From Planctomycetota bacterium (GTDB taxonomy: Bacteria; Planctomycetota; Planctomycetia; Pirellulales; Pirellulaceae), in assembly GCA_029259935.1 (NCBI GenBank), contig JAJDEH010000325.1:1-13359 (forward strand): a stretch of 13,359 nucleotides of DNA. Direction: 5' to 3'. Made by a program: the position numbers and the translations under genes. Numbering within the stretch: position 1 is the stretch's first letter; every line of letters begins with the position of its first letter. The notes below the pieces were generated by a model. The model made no database searches, had not been told where the DNA came from, and saw only the letters and a program-made list of their open reading frames with translations. This document shows positions 7,971 to 13,359 of the stretch, piece by piece.

Positions 7971-8745
7971 TCACATCTGGCGATTACAAATCGGGCATGG
8001 GCCGCTTGTCGCGACGGCTATTCATGACGGGCATGAGTTGCGCGAGGAGCTTGGCGAGTATATGTCGCTCGACGAAGCGGGGCGCTTGCGCGAGGAAGAT
8101 CCGTTCACCGGTCGATGGACAAAGGTCGCTCCGACGCGCGTGGTCGGGTTGCGTTCCCGATTTGAAACGGACCTCAATCGTCCTCGCGACAAGGCTGTGT
8201 ATCGGACGCCCGAACATGCCTGGGGCTTGAAGGTTTGGAAAGATACGTTGCCGGATGATGTCGCCAGTCGGTCACTCGCTGAATACGACGCGTTCTACGC
8301 AGCGCTGGGCGAACTATACGGCGAGCTTGCGAAACAGTACGGCAGGTTCGTCGTGTTCGACTTGCACACCTACAACCACCGCCGTGAAGGCCCGGAAGGA
8401 CCGCCCGCGAATCCGCAAGGAAACCCGCTTGTCAACGTCGGCACCGGTACGATGGAACGCGAGCGCTGGGCGCCTGTGATCGATGCATTCATCGATACAC
8501 TTCGAGCGTTTGACTTTCCAGGTGGCAATCTCGACGTGCGTGAAAATGTGAAGTTTTTTGGCGGCAATCACCCTCGCTGGGCACACGAAACATTTCCAAA
8601 CGCAGCCTGCGTAATCGCTGTCGAATTCAAGAAGTTCTTCATGGATGAGTGGACCGGCGAACCCGACGAAGACTCTGTCGAAGCGATCGGTGAAGCCCTG
8701 CAATTCACGACTTCCGCAGTGCTCGACGCGCTCAAGAGAGAATAG
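7963..8745 (+). CDS. N-formylglutamate amidohydrolase-like protein
   Basis: This 260-residue protein belongs to the FGase family, zinc-dependent hydrolases that split N-formyl-L-glutamate or related N-acyl amino acids. Visible motifs are HDGH at 21-24 near the N-terminus, RFETDLNRP at 66-74 (the family's DLNR box), VFDLHTYNHR at 131-140 (metal/substrate box), GNHPR at 201-205 and VEFKKFF at 220-226. The start at 7963 is chosen because AAGGAAG lies seven bases upstream. Reading further up to 7927 would hide this site. No histidine-degradation (hut) genes are present, so a role in histidine breakdown is not supported. Instead it is followed by a dead and then an intact glutathione-synthase-like ATP-grasp ligase. 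Such hydrolase/ligase neighbours, often with a QEGLA-motif protein, recur in bacteria, but their substrate is not settled. No QEGLA protein is in the window. Confidence 0.85.
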   Translation: MTDHIWRLQIGHGPLVATAIHDGHELREELGEYMSLDEAGRLREEDPFTGRWTKVAPTRVVGLRSRFETDLNRPRDKAVYRTPEHAWGLKVWKDTLPDDVASRSLAEYDAFYAALGELYGELAKQYGRFVVFDLHTYNHRREGPEGPPANPQGNPLVNVGTGTMERERWAPVIDAFIDTLRAFDFPGGNLDVRENVKFFGGNHPRWAHETFPNAACVIAVEFKKFFMDEWTGEPDEDSVEAIGEALQFTTSAVLDALKRE

Positions 8746-8835
8746 CCATGCAGACCACAACCGAGCGAATCACGAATCCAGGATCCGGCCATGCACAGCA
8801 CTTGCATGTCGTCGCGGGAGATTGTTTGTCCGAGC

Positions 8836-9261
8836 CGCGGCGGCTATGTGACGGCGCTAGAGTATCTGCCGGCTGCTGCGGAGGGCGACAAACGTCTAAT
8901 CCTGTTGACCGGCATGCCGGAACACATACGAGGATCGTGCGCCGCTTTCCGCCGCGCCCGCACGGGAGACGACATCTGCAGCGACTTTCACGCCGACGGC
9001 CGATCGCGGCGTGCGGATGTAAACTACACGATGATTCAACTTGCCGACATGGCGCGTCCGAGAATGGTAGAAGGCGGCATGTTACTTGTCTGACGGGACG
9101 TCGTCGGCGACAAACTCATGGAGACACACGCCGTCAGTCCGGGTGGCTTCGGGAGCGCAGAAACGTTCGAGAAAGGCAACTTTACGCACGCCGTGCTAAA
9201 AGCTTTGGAGCGACGAGTTAATTACATAGACGTACGACTGCCGCAATTGCAGCGACGTTGA
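8836..9261 (+). pseudogene. dead C-terminal half-copy of the ATP-grasp ligase
   Basis: Translated in the frame of 8836-9261 this segment aligns without gaps to about residues 203-330 of the intact ligase at 9364: GYVTALEYLPAAAEGDKRL against GFVICQEYLEAAKDGDVRL, AAFRRARTGDDICSDFHA against AAFRRRRSGDDMRSNIHA, and VVGDKLMETHAVSPGGFGSA against IVGDKLMEINVFSPGGLGSA. The N-terminal two thirds, including the ATP-binding VLKP and glycine loop, are absent. A TGA at 9091-9093 stands where the intact gene has Gly288. The metal-ligand pair EIN is ETH and the catalytic Arg250 is Cys. The open frame can be followed back to 8791, just after the amidohydrolase stop, but without homology. It is a relic of a tandem duplication and cannot be functional. 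Confidence 0.85.
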
Positions 9262-9288
9262 GTCGGCGGCATCTTTGAAGACCGTAGA

Positions 9289-9323
9289 GTAAGCGCCCTT
9301 GCTTGCTCGCTTTACGCTGTTTT
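9289..9323 (+). terminator. weak hairpin before the ATP-grasp gene
   Basis: GTAAGCG and CGCTTTAC can pair with one bulged T around the loop CCCTTGCTTGCT, followed by GCTGTTTT. It lies between the dead copy and the intact ligase and could be a leftover terminator, implying the ligase has its own promoter in the 40 bases before its ribosome site. The stem is weak, so this is tentative. Confidence 0.25.
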
Positions 9324-9363
9324 AGACAACTGAGGACACTTGTCCTACGAAAGGGGTTTTCAA

Positions 9364-10410
9364 ATGAAGATCGGATTTCTTGTTAACGACGTAATGACCG
9401 AAGAAGCGGGGTTCACTACGACGCGGTTAGCCCACGAAGCCCATCAGCAAGGCCACGACGCTTATGTAATGGGAGTCGGCGACGTGGCCTATGACGCCGA
9501 TGAATATATTCGAGCTCGGGCGCGTAATGTTTCCAAAGATAAAAGGTACTCATCGTCGGAATCCTACTTGGTCGACTTGCAAGGGAAGAAGGGAGTCTCA
9601 CAGCGAATCACGATTGATGACTTGGACGTTTTGATGCTCCGCAACGTGCCGTCCGACGATTATCTCAAACGGCCCTGGGCGGCAACGACCGCGGCGGAAT
9701 TCGGTCGCGTGGCGATGCGTCACGGTGTGATTGTCGTGAACGATCCAAACGGCCTCGCCAAAGCGAACAGCAAGATGTATTTCCAATTGTTTCCCGACAA
9801 AGTCCGCCCACGCACACTGATCACGCGCGACCGCGACGAGATCAAGGCGTTTGCGAAAGAAGAGGGCCGATGCGTGCTCAAACCGCTGCAAGGCTCGGGC
9901 GGCGCCAGCGTGTTTCTCGTGGAAAAAAGCGACCTTCCAAACCTGAATCAAATGATCGATGCCGTCAGCCGTGACGGCTTTGTCATCTGCCAGGAGTACT
10001 TGGAAGCGGCGAAAGACGGCGACGTGCGGTTGTTTGTAATGAATGGAAGACCGCTGCAAGTTAAGGGCAAGTATGCCGCCTTTCGGCGCAGGCGCAGCGG
10101 CGACGACATGCGCAGCAACATCCATGCTGGCGGCAAGTTGGCAGCCGCGGAAATCACCGAGACGGATCTCAAGATCGCCGAAATCGTGCGGCCCAAGCTG
10201 GTCCAAGACGGCATGTTCCTGGTAGGTTTGGACATTGTGGGGGATAAGCTGATGGAAATCAACGTATTTAGCCCCGGTGGACTGGGTAGCGCGCAGAAAT
10301 TCACCAAGATCAATTTCACCAAGTTTGTTATCCAAGCGTTAGAGCGTAAAGCCAACTACATGCAGTACTACGGACGCAATTTCGACAACGTCGACATGTG
10401 TACTCTGTAA
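9364..10410 (+). CDS. glutathione synthase/RimK-type ATP-grasp ligase
   Basis: This 348-residue cytosolic ligase joins a carboxylate to an amine through an acyl-phosphate, using ATP. The N-terminus is a GshB-like pre-ATP-grasp domain (KIGFLVND, then MLRNVPSDDY at 91-100 and VIVVNDPNGLAKANSKMY at 122-139). The ATP-grasp core shows VLKPLQGSGG at 171-180 (nucleotide Lys173 and glycine loop), QEYLEAAKDGDVRLF at 210-224, RRSGDDMRSNIHAGG at 243-257 (the GshB GExRxNxxxGG box), GLDIVGDKLMEIN at 288-300 (metal ligands Asp290, Glu298, Asn300) and SPGG at 303-306. AGGGG lies eight bases before ATG 9364, so the in-frame upstream start at 9340 is rejected. No gshA is present, and planctomycetes are not usual glutathione makers, so gshB is not assigned. 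With the formylglutamate-type hydrolase it may make or modify a glutamyl-like compound. Confidence 0.9.
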   Translation: MKIGFLVNDVMTEEAGFTTTRLAHEAHQQGHDAYVMGVGDVAYDADEYIRARARNVSKDKRYSSSESYLVDLQGKKGVSQRITIDDLDVLMLRNVPSDDYLKRPWAATTAAEFGRVAMRHGVIVVNDPNGLAKANSKMYFQLFPDKVRPRTLITRDRDEIKAFAKEEGRCVLKPLQGSGGASVFLVEKSDLPNLNQMIDAVSRDGFVICQEYLEAAKDGDVRLFVMNGRPLQVKGKYAAFRRRRSGDDMRSNIHAGGKLAAAEITETDLKIAEIVRPKLVQDGMFLVGLDIVGDKLMEINVFSPGGLGSAQKFTKINFTKFVIQALERKANYMQYYGRNFDNVDMCTL

Positions 10411-10463
10411 CAAATCAGGTTCGTAGCCCGGTCATTTCGCGTCCGCTCTTTATTGCTGAACGA

Positions 10464-10496
10464 GTAGGCCCGAGCCCATTGGGCGCTCGGACCTAC
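10464..10496. terminator. bidirectional terminator between convergent genes
   Basis: GTAGGCCCGAGC pairs with GCTCGGACCTAC with one mismatch, capped by CCCATTGGG sequence that can extend the stem. It lies between the stops of the plus-strand ATP-grasp gene and the minus-strand membrane-protein gene, the right place to end both transcripts. T-runs are short on both sides (TTGTAATT to the right; CGTTCAGCAATAAAG to the left when read on the minus strand). Confidence 0.6.
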
Positions 10497-10524
10497 TTGT
10501 AATTCAGCGGTTAGCGTTCTCGCC

Positions 10525-12123
10525 TCATTCGGCGTTCCGCCGCGATTTCGCGAAGTCATCCACCAGTTTCTTTGCGGCGTCGCGGCCTCCGATGCCAAAG
10601 GCGAGCGCCGCGGCAATGGCGACGGCGCCCAAGGTGATGCCGAATGCCAGATTGATGATCTCTTGGGCGAGATTCATTTGCTGCAGGCCCATCGCACCTG
10701 CCAGCACGAGAATCGCGACCCGAGCAACCGTCGACAAGAGCCGAGCGTTTGCGATCCCGGAATCCTGAATCAGATCGGCCACAAGCTTGGCGAAGTACAG
10801 GCCTAATCCGAGAATCACGAGGCCCAACAAGACGCTAGAGCCAAACGTCAGGAAATCACTCATCATGCTGGCCAGCAGGTCGAAACCGAGCATCGGCAGG
10901 GCCTGCATCGCTGCAAACAACACGATGGCGACCATCACAACCGTTCCGGCGATTTGGGAGGGCGTGCGCCGCCCCTCGACCGGTTCAGTCGCCAGTCCGA
11001 GTCGAGCCGGCAACTTGTCGAAGCCGATCGCGACAAGCATGTTGGTTGCCAGCCCCGAGACGACTCGGGCGACGACGTAGGCCACGCCGACGACTAGCAC
11101 TGCCGCGAGGATGCCCGGCAACGACCCCAGAATCGTGTTGAGCATTTGGCTAGCGGGGTCGGTTACCGCCGCGATCTGCAATGCGTTCAGCGATCCGACG
11201 ATCACCGGCACGAGAATCAGAATATACGCGAGCAGGCCCAATACGCCCGAAAGCTTCGAAGCGCCAATCACCGTCGAGAGTCCGACTCGCTCACTGAGTC
11301 GGTCGATGCCAGCCGCGACGAGGAGGTTCGCCGCTACGCGTTGAACGATTCGGGCGACGAACCAACCGACGCCGAGGATCACGCTCGCGGCAAAGAGATT
11401 TGGCAAGAATCCGAGGATTTCCGTCACCATGCCGCTGACCGGCGCGAGAAGGCCCGGTACGGCCAAGGCGTCGAGCAGTGCGGGAAGGAACAAAAGGTAC
11501 ACGAGCCAGTACGTCGCGTCGGAAAGGGTCTTCGCGACCGGAAGGTGTTCGTCCTGGTCGCCGCCCGCCTCGCGTGTCAGACGGCGGTCGATTTTTGCCG
11601 CCGTCAATGCCTGTCGGACCACGAAGCGTAGGACGGTGGCCACGCCCCAGGCCAGGAACAGTAACACGCCGGCCGCAATCAAGCGGGGTGCATATTCAAA
11701 GACCTGGTTGAGGAACGCCGTGAGCGGTTCGCTTACGGCCGTCAGTCCTAGCGTCTGAAAGAATGCCACGAGGACGAAGAGCATGATCAGGTAGAACACA
11801 CCCTTGCCAATGCGGCGACTAAGCTGCGGATGTTCGGCCGCACCGCCGCCTGGCACGGACTCGGACAGTCGTCGGTCGATTCCCAATTTCCGCAGTGCCG
11901 CGCGGACGACCGCTGCAATCACCAGAGCAGTGATCCAGCCGACAACCAGCAATATAAGGGCCGCGGCGGCATTAGGAAGGTAACCGCCCACGAGATCGGT
12001 CATCTGCGTGGTGACTCGATCCCACGTCTCTTGGCCTGTCACGATGGCTTTTTCGGTGACGTCCTTGCCGACACCGACGGCGCCGTCCTGAGCTGCCGCA
12101 TTCGCGAGTAGCAATGCGTTCAT
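10525..12123 (-). CDS. MscS/CmpX-like multi-pass membrane protein with four internal repeats
   Basis: This 532-residue protein has some ten or more hydrophobic helices and matches the conserved-TM-helix family related to mechanosensitive channels. The unit (L/A)P-x-L-x-A-A...VGW...A...IDRRLS occurs four times, at about 49-86 (ends GIDRRLS), 145-182 (KIDRRLT), 240-277 (GIDRLSE) and 335-372 (GFDKLPA). The last helix is followed by FGIGGRDAAKKLVDDF, the typical end of CmpX-like proteins. No MscS beta domain follows, so it is not a classical MscS. It likely sits in the inner membrane with a role in osmotic or envelope stress, by family inference. AGGAGA five bases before the ATG fixes the start. 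An MscS beta-domain fragment on the same strand ends 33 bases upstream. Confidence 0.85.
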   Translation of the reverse strand: MNALLLANAAAQDGAVGVGKDVTEKAIVTGQETWDRVTTQMTDLVGGYLPNAAAALILLVVGWITALVIAAVVRAALRKLGIDRRLSESVPGGGAAEHPQLSRRIGKGVFYLIMLFVLVAFFQTLGLTAVSEPLTAFLNQVFEYAPRLIAAGVLLFLAWGVATVLRFVVRQALTAAKIDRRLTREAGGDQDEHLPVAKTLSDATYWLVYLLFLPALLDALAVPGLLAPVSGMVTEILGFLPNLFAASVILGVGWFVARIVQRVAANLLVAAGIDRLSERVGLSTVIGASKLSGVLGLLAYILILVPVIVGSLNALQIAAVTDPASQMLNTILGSLPGILAAVLVVGVAYVVARVVSGLATNMLVAIGFDKLPARLGLATEPVEGRRTPSQIAGTVVMVAIVLFAAMQALPMLGFDLLASMMSDFLTFGSSVLLGLVILGLGLYFAKLVADLIQDSGIANARLLSTVARVAILVLAGAMGLQQMNLAQEIINLAFGITLGAVAIAAALAFGIGGRDAAKKLVDDFAKSRRNAE

Positions 12124-12156
12124 CTTTTCTCCTGTTAGAAAAATGAGGTGTAAACG

Positions 12157-12327
12157 TTAGCTGGTTTGGTTCTCTTCGTGGACCAACGAATCCACTAGCT
12201 GCGCATTGGGGATGTACAACGTCCGGTCATCGTCCGCGCGAATTTTCGTGTCGACCGCCGTAACGGCCTCGGCATTTCCTCGGATCGCGACACGAATTCG
12301 CTCCGCAGCGTCCGTACGTCGGCATGC
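12157..12327 (-). pseudogene. C-terminal fragment of an MscS-type channel (beta domain)
   Basis: Fifty-six codons, bounded upstream by an in-frame TAA at 12328-12330, read RIRVAIRGNAEAVTAVDTKI, then RADDDRTLYIPNAQLVDSLV and a stop. The stretch VxxVDTKIRxDDxRTLYIPNAQL is the MscS beta-domain signature (usually G-V-V...TRIRTxDGxxVxIPN). Transmembrane helices and the rest of the beta domain are missing, and there is no start or ribosome site. It lies directly upstream of, and on the same strand as, the intact MscS/CmpX-like gene, so a tandem pair of related channel genes probably existed here. The protein is too short to function. It was too small to stand out as a gene by length. Confidence 0.6.
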
Positions 12328-12346
12328 TTATTGCGTCGCCATTGAT

Positions 12347-12700
12347 TTAGACTTCGCCGGCGGTGGAAAAGTCACACCGGCCAGAGATTTTTTTTGACCC
12401 TGCCCGCGGCCGCTCGGTATGCCACCCGAAGCCGTCGTTCGGCGCGGCATAATCGCACCTTGGCAGCACGCAATTGAGGTCGAGCGACTCAGAACGCTCC
12501 TCCAGCGGTCGGCCTGGAACGTACCGGTCGATCTGGATTTGCCGGTCATAGGGCGAAAGCATCTTCAGCCCTTCGCCGATCATGCCCTGGATGTCTTCGA
12601 GTTGCTTCGGCGGATGCTTGGCTTGGAACGGCAACTCGGAGGTCACCTCCGCGAACTACTCGGAGTAATGCTCGGTGGCCGATTTGAGCCTCGCCTACTA
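12347..12700 (-). pseudogene. unidentified minus-strand remnant with an in-frame stop
   Basis: From GTG 12646 to the stop at 12347 a 99-residue frame opens with TSELPFQAKHPPKQLEDIQG and continues MIGEGLKMLSPYDRQIQIDR, an amphipathic, protein-like stretch. Upstream of an in-frame TAG (12656-12658) the same frame reads RLKSATEHYSE, so sense may continue through a nonsense mutation. After about residue 55 the composition becomes unlike a real protein (Cys, Trp, Pro scattered). No ribosome site precedes the GTG. I do not recognise the family. The complementary plus-strand frame (12419-12736) also looks orderly but has no supporting site. Function unknown; probably a decayed gene. Confidence 0.3.
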
Positions 12701-13283
12701 TTACTCCGTTACGAATTTAGGGCGGCTTGTTATTGAAGTTTGCGACGTGTTGCGACCGGTCTGCCAGGTTGCCAGGAACGCCGACGGACTCGAAAAAACG
12801 TCGGGAATTTCGCACTTGCTATCAGCGCCGCCTTCAAAGAGCTGAATCTGGAGACCTATCGGTCGAGCGGCTGTCACGGTCGGGAGACCGTGACAGAACT
12901 GGGGTCCAAGAGATTGAGCGAGCGAGTGCGGCGTGGCGCCAGTATTGGTGCCCGCGAGTTCGCAGCGATTTGCACTGCTTTGCACGAATTCGGATCGGAC
13001 CCGGTTTGGTGGGCGTGACCGCGGTCGAAAAACAATTCGCGGCCCACCTGATTTGTCGTGGAAATCGGGCCACGAATCGGGTAGGCTCGTGGTTCAGTTC
13101 GATAGGTCGACGTCTCGGTCGACCAGCGGCGTTTGGTTCGCCAGACGCTTCGATTTATTTGGCCGCAGGGAGCGCGGCCGGCTTTGGGGCCGAATGGGGG
13201 AATTATTGAACGCAACCCCTGGGGCCCCCCAATCCTGTTCGGCGCGGAATTTTCTTTCGGGTTGCTTATCGGTTTCTTTTGGT
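12701..13283. other. non-coding stretch of about 580 bases
   Basis: Frames of 90-160 codons exist on both strands, but all cross the perfect palindrome at 12871-12896, lack ribosome sites and show no motif. The region holds that palindrome and a smaller inverted repeat at 13105-13124 (GGTCGAC, six-base loop, GTCGACC). It is best read as a repeat-bearing intergenic region upstream of the gene that starts at the right edge. Confidence 0.5.
12871..12896. repeat. perfect palindromic element, REP-like
   Basis: CTGTCACGGTC and GACCGTGACAG form an 11-base-pair perfect stem around the loop GGGA. No T-run follows and no gene end is adjacent, which argues against a terminator. Short GC-rich palindromes in gene-poor DNA are the form taken by dispersed REP-type elements. 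Only one copy is in this window, so dispersal cannot be shown from it. Confidence 0.5.
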
Positions 13284-13299
13284 TTGGCACGCGGTTTGC
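13284..13299 (+). promoter_or_regulatory. sigma-54 (-24/-12) promoter
   Basis: TTGGCACGCGGTTTGC matches the sigma-54 consensus TTGGCACG-N4-TTGC at every conserved base, with GG at 13286-13287 and GC at 13298-13299 separated by exactly ten bases. The predicted transcription start is about 12 bases further on, near 13311, leaving a leader of about 40 bases before the ATG at 13351. A sigma-54 activator is encoded at 5294-6727; whether it acts here is unknown. No paired activator-binding repeat could be assigned upstream with confidence. Confidence 0.8.
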
Positions 13300-13350
13300 G
13301 CCAGGGTGAGCGGCGGGTGGTTTGACTGCCGTTTTGGCGGAGGAGGCGCC

Positions 13351-13359
13351 ATGGCGGGC
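13351..13359 (+). CDS. start of a gene that leaves the window
   Basis: Only ATG GCG GGC (Met-Ala-Gly) is visible. The call rests on the setting: GGAGGAGG lies five bases before the ATG, a very strong ribosome site, and a sigma-54 promoter lies about 50 bases upstream in the same direction with no other start between. The product cannot be predicted. Confidence 0.45.

Noticed and set aside
9091..9093. In-frame TGA in the ATP-grasp copy as selenocysteine or programmed readthrough
   Set aside because: The copy also lacks its N-terminal two thirds and has lost metal and catalytic residues, and the intact paralogue has Gly at this position rather than Cys. Plain decay explains it.
9598..10355. 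Long minus-strand frames (up to 245 codons) opposite the ATP-grasp gene
   Set aside because: They are antisense to a gene with complete catalytic motifs and show no motif or ribosome site themselves.
12740..13290. Frames of 90-160 codons on both strands near the right end
   Set aside because: They run through a perfect palindrome, have no ribosome sites and show no recognisable motif.
1..13359. CRISPR array, rRNA or transposase genes
   Set aside because: I saw no regularly spaced direct repeats, no rRNA-like stretch and no transposase motif.

Overview
The window looks like a planctomycete chromosome segment, probably of the Pirellulales type. The case rests on gene content: two exported PEP-CTERM proteins, one with HAF-type repeats, T5SS/PEP-CTERM-associated repeats and a dockerin-like EF-hand pair; a sigma-54 activator and one near-perfect sigma-54 promoter; AGG/GGAG ribosome binding sites; and integrase debris next to a tRNA 3' end. 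The species cannot be named from this sequence. Intact genes are few and are separated by truncated or mutated gene remnants.

Layout, left to right. A short PEP-CTERM protein lies on the minus strand (160-819). It is followed by the decayed C-terminus of a tyrosine recombinase (1054-1245), the 3' half of a tRNA-Ser(GGA) that could be an attachment-site scar (1369-1421), and a strong hairpin. After about 500 bases with no gene comes a 1032-residue secreted mosaic protein on the plus strand (2016-5114). Convergent to it are a sigma-54 activator with a degenerate receiver domain (5294-6727, minus) and, two bases after its stop, only the first part of a CNNM/hemolysin-type membrane protein (truncated at about 5115-5291). 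The stretch 6728-7962 holds debris and small doubtful ORFs, including an acyl-carrier-protein-like ORF.

The metabolic core is on the plus strand: an N-formylglutamate amidohydrolase-like protein (7963-8745), a dead C-terminal half-copy of a GshB/RimK-type ATP-grasp ligase (about 8836-9261), and the intact ATP-grasp ligase (9364-10410). A hydrolase of the formylglutamate type next to a glutathione-synthase-like ligase suggests a small-molecule or peptide amide-bond pathway. The substrate is unknown.

A hairpin separates this block from a minus-strand, multi-pass MscS/CmpX-like membrane protein with four internal repeats (10525-12123). Upstream of it is a stranded fragment of a canonical MscS beta domain (12157-12327) and an unidentified minus-strand remnant (12347-12700). 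The last 650 bases are non-coding. They hold a perfect palindrome of REP type and end in a textbook sigma-54 promoter, a strong ribosome binding site and an ATG whose gene leaves the window.

No complete new multi-gene system is visible. The most informative points are the sigma-54 promoter at the right edge, the receiver-less activator, the amidohydrolase/ATP-grasp block with its dead paralogue, and the repeated pattern of half-genes beside intact relatives.
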